Shown here: positions 42,390 through 52,732 of the stretch, one piece after another
How the letters are laid out: each line of letters starts with the position of its first letter
Numbering within the stretch: the stretch's first letter is position 1
Assembly (NCBI GenBank): GCA_024114885.1
Contig: CP099418.1
Span: forward strand, 744,001 to 808,000
Origin: Septoria linicola
Taxonomy: Eukaryota > Ascomycota > Dothideomycetes > Mycosphaerellales > Mycosphaerellaceae
Reading direction: 5' to 3'
Length of the DNA stretch: 64,000 bases
Program-made: the position numbers and the translations under genes
The notes under the pieces: model-generated
Seen by the model: only the letters and a program-made list of their open reading frames with translations
Databases searched by the model: none
What the model was told of the DNA's origin: nothing

Positions 42390-44573
42390 ATGGCCAACCC
42401 GCCAGCAGACTCGTGGGAGGACAGCATGCAGGACGAGGACCTCGCCAACCAGACCCAGCAAAACCTCAACGTCGGCCAGGCGCAAGCTGGGCGCGGACCC
42501 AACACCTTTGTCCCCGGCGCAAACAGCTTCACGCCTGGCGCTCAGTCATTTCAGCCGGGTCAGCAGTTCCAGCAGTACGGCCAAGGCTATGGCCAGAACT
42601 ATGGCGGTGGCGGATACCCGCAATACGGCCAGGGCTACGGACAAAACCAATACCAGCAGTATGGACAGCAGGGCTACGGCCAGCAGAGCTTCCAGCAATA
42701 TGGACAGCAGGGCTACGGCCAACAAAACTACCAACAAAACTACCAACAGCCACAAGCACAGCAAGCATATGTTCCACCTCAGCAACGGCAGGCTCCCATG
42801 ATTGCCAAGCGTGGCGAAGCTCTTCCTTCAGCTGCTGCAGCCAAGCCAGCAGCTCCTAAGCCCTCGAGCGGTCCCGCCCCTGTCAAGACTTTGTCCTTGA
42901 GCGCTGCAGACACCGGTGCTGCCCCTCCCAAGGTTGAAAAGGCCGCAGGTGGTGCAAAGGTACTGTCTCTTGGAGGTCCAGCTCCGGCTGCAGCTGCAGA
43001 GAAGCCAGCACCAAAAGAAGCGGCTGCTAAAGCTGCACCAGAAGCAGGCAACAAGGTGGCCGCAGCGAAGGCTGTCGAGAAAGCGGGCGAAGCCACTCCA
43101 GCCAGTGGCAACACATCACCAAACGCATCTGGCCGATCATCACCTTCAAGGGCCGACACAAAGGCCGAAGCACGCAGAGTGGAACTCGCAGCGGAAGAGC
43201 AGGCGAAGGAAGTCGACGAGGCCGATCTCCGCGAAATGTATGGCAAAGAGCACGTCAATGTTATCTTCTTGGGACACGTCGATGCTGGTAAGAGTACTCT
43301 GGGAGGCAGCATCCTCTACGCTACCGGAATGGTAGATGAGCGAACAATGGACAAGTACAAGAGAGATGCAAAGGAGATGGGCCGAGAATCTTGGTACCTG
43401 TCGTGGGCGCTGGATCAGACCAAGGAGGAACGATCTCAGGGCAAGACGGTCGAGGTTGGAAGAGGATTTTTCGAGACCGAGAAACGACGATACTCGATCC
43501 TGGATGCTCCTGGTCACAAGACGTTTGTGCCTAACATGGTGTCTGGTGCTTCGCAAGCTGATGTTGGTGTGCTCGTCATCTCGGCTCGAAAGGGCGAGTA
43601 CGAGACTGGGTTCGAGCGAGGTGGGCAGACTCGAGAGCACGCTGTGCTTGCGAAGACGCAAGGTATCAACAAGCTCGTGATTGCCGTGAACAAGATGGAT
43701 GACGTGACAGTGCAATGGTCCGAAGAACGTTTCAAGGAGTGCATCACCAAGCTCACTACCTTCTTGAAGGGTCTGGGCTACAACCCGAAGTCCGACCTGA
43801 CATTCTTGCCTGTATCTGCACAAACGACAGTTGGAATCAAGGACCGCGTACCGAAAGACTTGGCTCCATGGAACGACCAGCCCTCGCTTCTCGAATTCTT
43901 GGATAACATGCAAAGTCTGGATCGCAAGCTCAGCGCGCCATTTATGATGCCTATTGCTGCCAAGTACAGAGATTTGGGAACCATGATCGAAGGCAAGATC
44001 GAAGCTGGTGTAATCAAGAAGGAAAACAAGTACTTGATGATGCCAAACAGGGCCGAAATCCAGATCAGCGCGTTGTATGGAGAGACAGAAGACGAAATTC
44101 CTCTTGCTACCAGTGGTGACCAAGTTCGCCTACGAATCAAGGGAGCCGAAGAGGAGGACATTTCTCCTGGTTTCGTACTGTGCTCGCCAAAGCGTCCAGT
44201 GCACTGCGTGCAACAATTCGAAGCGCAGATCCGACTGCTGGAACTGAAGTCCATCATCTCTGCCGGCTTCAACTGCGTACTGCACGTGCACTCCGCCACA
44301 GAAGAAGTCACCTTTGCTGCTCTGCTACACAAGCTTGAGCCAAAGACAAACAGAAAGTCCAAGAAGCCACCTGGATTCGCCAAGCAGGGCATGAACATCA
44401 TCGCACGATTGCAAGTCACGAGCAACAACAACAGTGTCTGTGTCGAGCGCTTTGAAGACTACCCGCAGCTGGGAAGATTCACGCTGAGAGATCAGGGTAA
44501 CACAATTGCCATTGGTAAGATCACGAAGTTGATCACGGATGCGCAAGAGGCAGCTGAAGGCGCCATCGCTTAA
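42390..44573 (+). CDS. SUP35: Translation termination factor eRF3 (Sup35)
   Basis: A single-exon gene of 727 residues. Residues 1-53 are polar (NQTQQNLN). Residues about 54-132 form a Gln/Gly/Tyr-rich prion-like tract with imperfect QQGYGQQ and QYGQ repeats. Residues 133-275 are an Ala/Pro/Lys-rich charged linker with KAEARRVELAAEEQAKEVDE. The GTPase core starts about 285: G1 GHVDAGKST (295-303), the switch and DAPGHKTFVPNM G3, NKMDD G4, then the two beta-barrel domains (LRIKGAEEEDISPGFVL, CVERFEDYPQLGRFTLRDQG). These are the M and C domains of Sup35, which delivers eRF1 to stop codons. The N-terminal composition matches prion-forming Sup35 proteins of other fungi, though prion behaviour is inference. 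The long minus-strand open frames here are shadows. Confidence 0.97.
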   Translation: MANPPADSWEDSMQDEDLANQTQQNLNVGQAQAGRGPNTFVPGANSFTPGAQSFQPGQQFQQYGQGYGQNYGGGGYPQYGQGYGQNQYQQYGQQGYGQQSFQQYGQQGYGQQNYQQNYQQPQAQQAYVPPQQRQAPMIAKRGEALPSAAAAKPAAPKPSSGPAPVKTLSLSAADTGAAPPKVEKAAGGAKVLSLGGPAPAAAAEKPAPKEAAAKAAPEAGNKVAAAKAVEKAGEATPASGNTSPNASGRSSPSRADTKAEARRVELAAEEQAKEVDEADLREMYGKEHVNVIFLGHVDAGKSTLGGSILYATGMVDERTMDKYKRDAKEMGRESWYLSWALDQTKEERSQGKTVEVGRGFFETEKRRYSILDAPGHKTFVPNMVSGASQADVGVLVISARKGEYETGFERGGQTREHAVLAKTQGINKLVIAVNKMDDVTVQWSEERFKECITKLTTFLKGLGYNPKSDLTFLPVSAQTTVGIKDRVPKDLAPWNDQPSLLEFLDNMQSLDRKLSAPFMMPIAAKYRDLGTMIEGKIEAGVIKKENKYLMMPNRAEIQISALYGETEDEIPLATSGDQVRLRIKGAEEEDISPGFVLCSPKRPVHCVQQFEAQIRLLELKSIISAGFNCVLHVHSATEEVTFAALLHKLEPKTNRKSKKPPGFAKQGMNIIARLQVTSNNNSVCVERFEDYPQLGRFTLRDQGNTIAIGKITKLITDAQEAAEGAIA
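42549..42780 (+). repeat. Repeats coding the Sup35 prion-like tract
   Basis: Direct repeats in the DNA encode the Gln/Gly/Tyr-rich tract; the clearest pair reads AGTATGGACAGCAGGGCTAC, near 42658 and, with two differences, near 42698. At protein level the unit is QYGQQGYGQQ with YGQG variants. Confidence 0.85.
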
Positions 44574-44944
44574 GTGAGTGGCATTGCGATGTAAGGACGG
44601 CAGCTGCGCAGCAGAAAAGCATAGATGCGTGGCTCTCGTGATGCGCACTGGCGGAAATGATTCACCATAACGATCTGACGACGAGATGGGGAGCGCAATT
44701 CTGATAGAAGTGACTATAGCATCACAAATCATCAACCCTTTTTCTCTCTGCACGTTTTTTGAACCCTTTGCTTGTGCTGGGCTGGCGATACTAGTAGCAT
44801 CTTGGTGCTTTCTAACCATCTTGTTGCACCGCAATGCGAGATGAGTCCATGCGCTTGTGAGCCATCACTGAAGTCGACACGAACGAGTGCGTACAAACTA
44901 CACCAACCGCGCACAGCTACTTCGACGACAATCTCTTCCTTGTC
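44574..44944. other. Convergent intergenic between SUP35 and the ThDP enzyme
   Basis: It should hold both 3' UTRs. No gene or repeat is supported. Confidence 0.55.
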
Positions 44945-47156
44945 TCATGCATGGCCATTAGTCTGCTGATCCTTGAAGAATGGCCGCGGCACATTATCAT
45001 AATACGGCACCACAATAACCTAGACAATCGCAAAAGTCAGCTTCTCCCTCATCCCGCCAGATTGAGTCTGGAGAAACACACTTACATTCGGATCATCCGT
45101 CGCCCCAACCATCGACAACGTCGCCGGTGTCGTCGGCTTCACACTCACAATCATATTCAACAACGCCGGCCCCGCCTTTGTCAACTTCTGCACCGTCGGC
45201 TTCAACTGGTCATACTCCGTAACCTTTTCTCCCGCACAATTAAACCCTTGCGCGACGACTTCGTATTTGCAGGATTTGGACAACTGTACAGCGGGGCGGA
45301 CGGAGGTTTTTTTTTCGTAGATGAGGTCTTGGCCGTTGATGGACATGCCCCAGACGTAGTTGTTGCCGATGATGGTGAGGATGTTGAGGTCGAAGCGCGC
45401 GATGGTGTCGAGTTCTTGAATGTGGAAGCCGGCGGAGCCGTCGCCGTGGCAATTTATTACTAGTCTGAGGAACGGTGGTGTTGATTAGCTGGGGATAGTA
45501 TATAAGTGTGCTGGCTGGATTTGCACACCTGGATGGATCTGCGACTGCTGCGCCGATGGAGTAGCCCCAGCCGTTTCCGAGGAAGCCAAGATAGCCTGTT
45601 GAGTTCATGACTACGTGTGGTTTTGCGAGCTCTGCTGTCATGGCGGCCCATTGTCCTGCTTCGCCTCCATCGAACATGATTATTGAGTCCTCAGGCAGGT
45701 TTGTCATGACTTGGTGCCAAGCATGGTACGGCTGTTAACATCAGTAAGTGGGTCTTGGAGAACCTAGATGATGTCGGCTTACATGAAGCTGGCCGTCTGG
45801 CATGACCTTCTGATCCTTCTCGAAGGGCGAAGGCGAATTACTCAAGGCGAAGCACTTCTTAATCCAATCCTCATTGCGGTCAAAGCCTGCGTCAGAAGCC
45901 TTTGCCACGAAGGCTTCAGCAAACAAGCCGACATCTGAAATGATGCCAATATCGACAGCATGAGACTTGCCGATCTCTCCGCCATCACTGCAACGATGTA
46001 TGTTAGTGCCAGCCAAGAACCTCACACAAACGACAACTCACAGGTCAACTTGGGCAATCGTGATGCCATTGGGGATGATTGCACCACTGCGACCGCCAAG
46101 CAGGAAACCCGTTCGAGCTGCAAGAAGCAAGACAAAGTCTGCCGGCTCCTGCCCAGCAAAAGCCGCGAGGTTACTCGCTGGTCCGCCTCGAAGTTCATGG
46201 CCGTGTGGAATTGGACTGCTGAGCTTGTTGGCTGTGATTCGAGGATTAGTTTTCGACCACAACCGTCACTCTGCCATCTCATCAGTGTCAAGCTTACAGT
46301 AGAACACAGGGGTGTTCGTGGTCTCGGCCAGTTTCTGCAGTGCGTTTCCTGCTCCTCGCACGCCTGTACCACTGATAATCGCAGGTCTCTTTGCGGCCTT
46401 CCATGCTTCGAGGAGGCGATCAAGAGCCGCGGGATCGGGCGCTGGCGGAGACGCTGCCGGGACGTCTACTGCACCGAAAGCAATTCGATGTAATTGGGGC
46501 GGAGAGAAAAGCACGTCGATAGGGAAGTCAATCAGTGCCGGACCTTTGATGCCCGTATCTGGATGCGATCGATGATTAGTACTAGCAATGGATAATCCGC
46601 TGTCCAAGATGGCCGTAGCAACTTACTTGCAGATCTGAAAGCGTAGGCAACGATTCTGGGTATCTCTTCCACGTTGGTCACTCGATGTGCGAACTTGGTG
46701 ATCGGCTTCGCCACAACCACTTGATCATGGAAACCCTGCAGTGCATTCATCTCGGCATCCTGCAAGGGAGGACTTGAAGTAATGCAGAAAATGGGTGATC
46801 GATCAGCGAAAGCGGTTGCCAAGCCTGGAAGTCCATTCGAAAACCTACGCCTAGGTCAGACTCTCTTCATGTCATTCAATCTATTGTTATTCATACCCAC
46901 TATTCGCAGTCACGAAGCAGACTCCGACCTTGCCAGCAATCTTGGCATATCCCTCTGCCGCTTGCACAGCCGTCGTCTCGTGACGTGTGTCAATTAGCCT
47001 TATGCCAGCATCGTGCGCTCCGATCAGGAACGCGTCCAAGTGTCCGCCGTGTAGACCGAAAGCTACTTCAGTGCCTAGGTTTCGTAAAGATTGAGCAAGC
47101 ACATCGCCGCCTAAGATCTCTCGGTTCTCGGGCTTTTGTAGCTTGAATGGTGCCAT
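44945..47156 (-). CDS. Thiamine-diphosphate enzyme, acetolactate synthase/benzaldehyde lyase-like
   Basis: Eight exons: 47156-46897, 46844-46627, 46558-46298, 46231-46042, 45987-45783, 45731-45529, 45464-45086 and 45019-44945. All introns are 49-85 bp and phases close exactly to 596 residues. The N-terminal PYR domain has TEVAFGLHGGHLDAF and the activating glutamate in DTRHETTAVQAAEGYAK. The middle FAD/DHS-like domain includes PAIISGTGVRGAGNALQKL. The C-terminal PP domain has GEAGQWAAM and the diphosphate motif GDGSAGFHIQELDT followed by NN in TIIGNNYVWG. This is the acetolactate-synthase fold, but it lacks an organelle presequence and is unlike the Ilv2 housekeeping enzyme. Fungal relatives are of unproven function; carboligase or decarboxylase activity on a 2-keto acid or aldehyde is the reasonable guess. 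Confidence 0.85.
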
Positions 47157-47784
47157 AGTCGACTCCAGGATCTAGTCAAGAGAGAGCTGATTTACAGATG
47201 TCCGTACGTTGTGCGTGCGTGCTAGAGAAGAGAAGTAATGTACAAGATGGAAAGCTTATTATCGTGAATGATCGTCCCTCACGATGCCCGAGAATGGCTA
47301 GCTACGAGCTTCTCTCGTTTGAGCGGGGTATGAGGCTGTGGTCCAATAGTCATGCCAGTTGCTGGTTCCGGGATCCTCTGCTTCAGTTTGAAAGTGGACA
47401 TATGGACTGTTGTGGAGTCTTATGCCCGTGGCGTCGAACCACAAGTCTCGAGTCGCACAAGTTATGTCAGACATGTCAGCCAAACATGACTAACCCTGCC
47501 GTAGTGTAAGAAGCTTCGCATTCCAGAAATGCATCTACATCGTGAACGAGCGCACGAGTCTCCGCCTTCATGTCATATCTACGCATTCAAGTCAAAACGT
47601 TGACAAGAGCGGAGTGAGGTGACATTGCTAGTATCGTATATTCATTTGAAATAGTGCTAGGCCAGGCGGGTCGGAAACTGCCGCTTTCCGAGCTGATTCT
47701 GTGGGCTAGCACATCAAATAGCATTGCTCTGGATCCTAAGGGTACATCTAGAATGTGTCAATGTGCCAGCTGTACATCGCATGC
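47157..47784. other. Intergenic, ThDP enzyme promoter
   Basis: The start of the ThDP-enzyme gene lies on its left and the 3' end of the AlkB-type gene on its right. No coding frame of quality is visible. Confidence 0.5.
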
Positions 47785-48949
47785 TCAGTCGAACATCTGC
47801 CGAATGTTCAGGTTGACCCGTTTGCTAGCCATCCAGCCTTTCCACTCGTCGTAAAGAGTGCCTTCAGCGGTGGTGGGCCACTCTTCTAGCCAGTCAGGGC
47901 ATGTCGCTTTGCACACCTAGGCGAGGGAACGGAAATGTGAGCATATAAGCTAAAGTGTGGCCAAATTTGCATCGACTTTGGCGTCGACATACCTTCGGAA
48001 TGCCATGCCAGGCGTATCTGCTCGGTCCACTCATGAGCACAGCGTCTCCAGATCGTAAACGTATGGCGACGGCAGCGTCTTCATCCGAGCCATCACTTCC
48101 AAGCCCAACGATGAATATCGCATCGCATCCGATCGATATGCTCGTGAGAGGCTGATTGCACTCTTCGCTGACATCGCGATGCAGACTCAAAGTATCACCT
48201 GGCGAATACAAGTTCACAATGGCCGCTTCTGCCTTCATGGGAAATATGTCTTCTACCAGTTGCTTGATGTCTTCCGGGAAGTCTGGTGGCCTGCCAGCTG
48301 GGTAGCGTTTATTCGTCCAGTCATATTGACCTCCAAGCGTGGCCCAGCGCAATTTCTTGTTCAGAAATTGCTGATTGTCGAAGGGTTTGTGGACTGCAGT
48401 ATCAATGGGTTCGAATCGGATGCCCTTCGCGGCAGGGTCAAAGAACGACCTATGCTCTCCTGTTTCGTTGACCGGCGGATATTCTACATGATGGAAAAGG
48501 TGCACATTTGTGCTGTGACGTGGCTGCGAGACATCGCGATGTAAGAGTTTCTCAAGTAGTTCAAGCTGTACTTTGGGAGGTAGTAATGATGGATAGATGT
48601 ACAGACCTACCTTGTTCAGATGGATGTAAGCGGGGCATATGTGGTGCAGACGGGTCTTACCAGGTAGCGTAGGAACTTCATATACTAGGGGCTCGATGTT
48701 GTCCAGCACTGGAGGGTCATATTCACCATGTCCAAGATTACAGCCGAGGAAGGTCTGCAGCGACGTCCGCAAGTCGCTTGATAATTTTATGTCCTTAGCA
48801 GGCCGTGCATTGCAGGTGATTTGACCGGGTACGATGTGGACGAGATCGGTCGGGTTCAGTAGAGATTCTGGAGTGGCTTTCTGATATTTCTTGTACATTT
48901 CACGAATTGATGCAGGCGGCTTTGCATGGGCATCAAGGACTGGCTCCAT
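47785..48949 (-). CDS. AlkB-type 2-oxoglutarate/Fe(II) dioxygenase (ALKBH1-like)
   Basis: Two exons, 48949-47993 and 47916-47785 (GTATGT...CCTAG, phase 0), giving 362 residues. I choose ATG at 48949; an in-frame ATG at 49039 would add 30 low-complexity residues and is less likely. The core reads GLYIYPSLLPPKVQLELLEK, then WATLGGQYDWTNKRYP and a catalytic part with IVNLYSPGDTLSLHRDVSEE, which carries the H-x-D iron ligands. Then come SIGCDAIFIVG, RSGDAVLMSGPSRYAWHGIP with the distal histidine, and after the intron CPDWLEEWP and a basic C-terminus with KRVNLNIRQMF, carrying the 2-oxoglutarate arginine position. The order matches ALKBH1 proteins, which demethylate nucleic acids; the actual substrate (tRNA or DNA) cannot be deduced. 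Confidence 0.88.
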
Positions 48950-49164
48950 GTCGTAGTATTGATGTTGTGGTAGACAAGTGTAAGAGTAGGAGTGGGCTGA
49001 ATTGTTGATTTTCGTGTGGTGCCTGAGTCGTGACTGCATTTCGGCGCGTCATTCAGACGCGTGCTTGCCATGCCTGCCAGAATCACAGATGCACGCAATC
49101 ACACAATCACTTCCCAAGCACCCAAGCACAGAATCACAGAATCACAGAACCACAGCATCGCAGC

Positions 49165-51255
49165 ATGCCCACGACGAGCTCTCACACTCGAATAGCGCGC
49201 GCACCACAACAGAAGAGATTTGCTGCTCAGCGAACGTTCAAACGCCAAAAGTCACGCCACAGCCTGCCTCTGCTACGCGAACAATCGACTCTCACTCAAA
49301 TCGACTGGGTCAGGTCGTCTTCGCATACCGATTGGGAGCACCTGACTGAAGAAAGTGATTACAGCGAGAATGACGACAGCGACTTTGCCGAGATGCCGCC
49401 CAGGAAACGACGTAGAACGTATGGGCGAGGGCGTCCGATGAAGCAGACGACGGTGACCCAGAACTGGCGCGATTTCGTACGAACAAGCAGTTCGCCTCCA
49501 CACGAAGACGACGATCAGGTCTGCGTCGTTGACAGTGACGATGATGGGAGGACGGGCCAAGATTGTGCTGGATACTCCAAGACTACAAGCTCAGGCAACA
49601 ACAAGAACGTCGATCTTGACGTCGATCTTGACGTCGCTCATGGTAGCCATGATGTGACCTCTGGCGCAGAAAAGACGGGACAGGATGGGACGCTCGATCA
49701 CGCCGAATATTTGTTATCGATCGCTAGCTCGCAGCAGTCCCGACAGCCCCTGCACCTGGGATCATCTGACAACGAGCGTGCCAGTGCAAGACCGACACCT
49801 GCTAGCTCCACAAAAGCCTACAAAACACCTCAAAAGCCACGCAGAACTGTAGTGCCGTCCTCAGAGACACCATCGAGTATCCATCTGTCTGATGAGAAAA
49901 CCGCCAGAAGTCCTTGCACCCAAAGGTCGCCACTAAAAGAGCTCAGCAACAATGTACAGTCCAGGAAGCAGCACAGCAGAACTTCCAAACAATCGCAAGC
50001 GCATCCATCTCAGCTCCACAGTACGCAACGCAGATTGACCCAGCAAGAGAACGAGCAAAGCGATGCTTTGAATGATATCAAGATCAGTAAGCTAGACTTT
50101 GCTGCTCGAAGACCTGCAAGAGCTGGTACTCGAACCCTACAGCGCGTTACGACAATCCAGGATTCCGAGGATGATGAGCCCGGCGATTTGGATCTCATCG
50201 ACGATGCCGTACACTTTGACCCAGAAGAGCAGCAAGACTGGCTGGCTCCTGGCCGACCAACAAGGTCTCTTCGGAGAACAACAACCGTGCAAGAATCACA
50301 GCTGGAATCCGAGGCGGAAGGGCTTGAGCCAGAAACGACTGCCGCCAGTGGTCTGTTTGAGGCCGACAACATGCCCGCCACCTACGATCCTATGTTTCAG
50401 CAGACGTTTGATCCAGTCTCCATGGCACTCGAGCGTGATGCCACTAGGTTCGGACGGAGTAACACACAATTTACTGCCCATGTGCAGAGCGTGTGTTCAT
50501 CCCCTGGAGATTTGACACCCGGTCGTCGACGGGACATGTCTCCAATAGCACTAGGTCATGACCAATCCGCCCACGGCGCTCACTTTGTTAGGTCGAGTCA
50601 AGACTGCGGCGATGAATCGAGGCGACCATCGGAGTACAGAGAAGAGACTATGCTACGCACGGTACTTACGCCTCGAGAGCACGCATCCCATTCCTCCTTA
50701 CAACCTGAGGCGATATTGTCCATGGCCCCACCCTTATGTTGCCAGCCCACAGAGCATATGGTGGCATCGCCTGAAGGAAGTCAAGGCCCGGACATGCAAC
50801 TCGTGCTACCACCGTTCGCGGCGATTGTTGAATCAGGAGAAGAGCACTTTGAGCGTGTACCGTCTTCGATCGAGCAGGACATGAGTGGCCACAATTCTGG
50901 CGACGAGAGACCACGTCTAGCCTCGCGGGCATTGGAGTCTCTGAGAAACAGTCCCGAGACCACCATAGCCGGCGCATGGGAGGATGACCAAGAGCGGATA
51001 CCACAAAGTCAGATCAGTACCGTTATGCCCACGCAGTGCAGCCGGCCGAATTCAGCCCATGGCCGACCTCAACATTCTGAGCAGCGGTGGAATCCGATGG
51101 CATTTGTGGATACGCTGTCCAGCTCTCCCTTCCCCATGCCACCTTGCGATGACACGCAGGACCTTTATCGAAGGAACGAGACACAGCTCACAGACTTCAG
51201 TCTACCGCTGCCTCCATCTTTCTCATCCAGCCCGAGGCAGGGAAGCTCACTGTAA
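49165..51255 (+). CDS. Long disordered, probably nuclear protein of unknown function
   Basis: A single-exon gene of 696 residues from ATG at 49165; the frame is open upstream but only from GTG. Almost the whole chain is polar and low in hydrophobics. Near the N-terminus a basic segment PPRKRRRTYGRGRPMKQTT combines a nuclear-signal-like RKRRR with a GRGRP core typical of AT-hooks. A duplicated VDLDVDLDV is encoded by a GTCGATCTTGAC repeat. Two related arginine-threonine motifs are each followed by an acidic stretch: RTLQRVTTIQDSEDDE and RSLRRTTTVQESQLESE. The rest is Ser/Pro/Gln-rich with many SP, SQ and TP sites, ending in PLPPSFSSSP. This suggests a phosphoregulated chromatin or DNA-repair scaffold, but no family is recognised. 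It starts 215 bp from the divergent AlkB-type gene. Confidence 0.75.
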   Translation: MPTTSSHTRIARAPQQKRFAAQRTFKRQKSRHSLPLLREQSTLTQIDWVRSSSHTDWEHLTEESDYSENDDSDFAEMPPRKRRRTYGRGRPMKQTTVTQNWRDFVRTSSSPPHEDDDQVCVVDSDDDGRTGQDCAGYSKTTSSGNNKNVDLDVDLDVAHGSHDVTSGAEKTGQDGTLDHAEYLLSIASSQQSRQPLHLGSSDNERASARPTPASSTKAYKTPQKPRRTVVPSSETPSSIHLSDEKTARSPCTQRSPLKELSNNVQSRKQHSRTSKQSQAHPSQLHSTQRRLTQQENEQSDALNDIKISKLDFAARRPARAGTRTLQRVTTIQDSEDDEPGDLDLIDDAVHFDPEEQQDWLAPGRPTRSLRRTTTVQESQLESEAEGLEPETTAASGLFEADNMPATYDPMFQQTFDPVSMALERDATRFGRSNTQFTAHVQSVCSSPGDLTPGRRRDMSPIALGHDQSAHGAHFVRSSQDCGDESRRPSEYREETMLRTVLTPREHASHSSLQPEAILSMAPPLCCQPTEHMVASPEGSQGPDMQLVLPPFAAIVESGEEHFERVPSSIEQDMSGHNSGDERPRLASRALESLRNSPETTIAGAWEDDQERIPQSQISTVMPTQCSRPNSAHGRPQHSEQRWNPMAFVDTLSSSPFPMPPCDDTQDLYRRNETQLTDFSLPLPPSFSSSPRQGSSL

Positions 51256-51500
51256 CAGAAAGCTGCTATGTAATCTACAAAGAAGCGAACAACATATATG
51301 TCATCACTACAATTGTCCCAATGTTGTTTAAGCTGTTTTTGCAATGTGCATTTGACCAGTGTTGCCGATGTTCGGCGGGCTCGTGTCGGCGGGGTGTAGC
51401 TGGAAGCTCCTCCAGGTCATTCTCGTCGATGCAGTGATCATTATTTTCGTGCTACACTTGTGACTCCAATCATAAAAGCAACAAATAGATCGACGACATC

Positions 51501-52353
51501 ATGCCTCCTCTGCAAAAAGGCGATAAGTTCCCAGCGGACGTCAAGTTTGAGTACGACCCACCAACTTGGTCATTCTCCAACACAAACTGACTGCTGCACT
51601 AGATGGGCACCCATCACTGGTATCACTACTGCTATGATATGCCGAAAAACTAATCTGACATCTGATCGTGTTGCATAGACCCGTCACCGACTTCCTGTGG
51701 CCTGCCACAGACCTATGATGCCAGCAAGGAGTTCGAGAACAAGAAAGTTGTGCTGGTCTCCGTACCAGGAGCGTGTGTATTCTCATGATTTGCAGCCACA
51801 GCTCGATCACGCACATAGCGCTGACTTGGAGTCGGTCAGTTTTACTCCAGGATGCCAGGCTTACCACCTCCCGCCATATCTCGAGAAGATTGAGCAGTTG
51901 CAAGGCAAGGGCGTAGATCTTGTCGTAGTCATCGCCTCCAACGACGCTTGGGTGATGAGCGCATGGGGCAAGGTACGAGTGCAGAGAATATGTACACCGC
52001 CATATCTAACTCTTCGCAAGGTCAATGGAGCCAAGGAAGACACCAAAGTGTTGTTCATGTCAGACACCAAGACATTTTTCAGCAAGGCACATGGCTGGTC
52101 TGCTGGACCTGACAGGAATGGTCGATGGGTTAGTGATTTGCCGCAAGCTTCTCATGCCAAACACAATCACTGACCTATCCGTTCTCATAGGTCATGGTCA
52201 TCGAGAAGGATGGAACAGTCAGTGTCGCTGATGCTGAGAGCGGTCCAGGCAAGGTCACGGTACGCCTCTGTTCACTGCCTCTGTACTGATCACGATATGG
52301 GCTAACAATCCTAACAGGTTTCTGGCGCGGACGCAGTCCTGAGCAAGCTATAG
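51501..52353 (+). CDS. Atypical 2-Cys peroxiredoxin (Prx5/Ahp1/PMP20 type)
   Basis: Seven exons: 51501-51550, 51603-51619, 51679-51772, 51840-51972, 52021-52128, 52191-52259 and 52318-52353. Phases 2, 1, 2, 0, 0, 0 close exactly to 168 residues, the normal family length. Exon 2 is only 17 bp. The peroxidatic motif, split by an intron, reads VPGAFTPGCQAYHLPPY, with Cys and the preceding Thr in place; the usual residue before Cys (Thr or Ser) is Gly here. KGVDLVVVIASNDAWVMSAW is the next conserved stretch, then a C-terminal part with MVIEKDGTV. These thiol peroxidases reduce hydrogen peroxide and alkyl hydroperoxides using thioredoxin or glutathione. The C-terminus SKL is a perfect peroxisomal targeting signal (PTS1), pointing to the peroxisome as in PMP20 proteins. 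Confidence 0.93.
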
Positions 52354-52732
52354 ACATGCACAGCACGACCATGTAGTCTTTTGATAGAATTACATTAGAA
52401 ATTTGCCCAAACCGGCAGAGCACATTTGAGGCATTTCTGTCCACATTCGACCCGCGCTTTCATACAATATCGAGGCGGGAGATACAGGGACATGTTTCGT
52501 TCTTTCGCGCTCGCAGACTCCACAGTGAAGGGGTCTGACAGTGTACTCGGCACCAAGAAAAAGATATTGCTTCGTGTATGAGCGCGATGCAGAAGCAGAA
52601 GAAGAACGAAAAGTCGAGTTCGATATGCCTTTTTGCCAAGGATCTTCCCGCAATCCCGCTCTTCCTTCTTTTACACCAGCTCCAAACTCTTCTCTCTCTC
52701 GTCCACTTCACAACCATGTGAACACCATCACT
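52354..52732 (+). other. Intergenic, promoter of the Rab escort gene
   Basis: A same-strand spacer holding the peroxiredoxin 3' UTR and the next promoter; its right half is CT-rich. No gene is supported. Confidence 0.5.

Noticed and set aside
43146..44123. 325-residue minus-strand open frame
   Set aside because: It is antisense to the SUP35 GTPase domain, which is conserved and certain.
44945..47156. Housekeeping acetolactate synthase (Ilv2)
   Set aside because: It has no mitochondrial presequence, and the PYR-domain sequence differs from Ilv2; only the fold is shared.
48406..48420. GGGTTCGAATCGG, tRNA-like B-box
   Set aside because: It lies within the AlkB-type coding exon, and no acceptor stem or A-box is present at the right distance.
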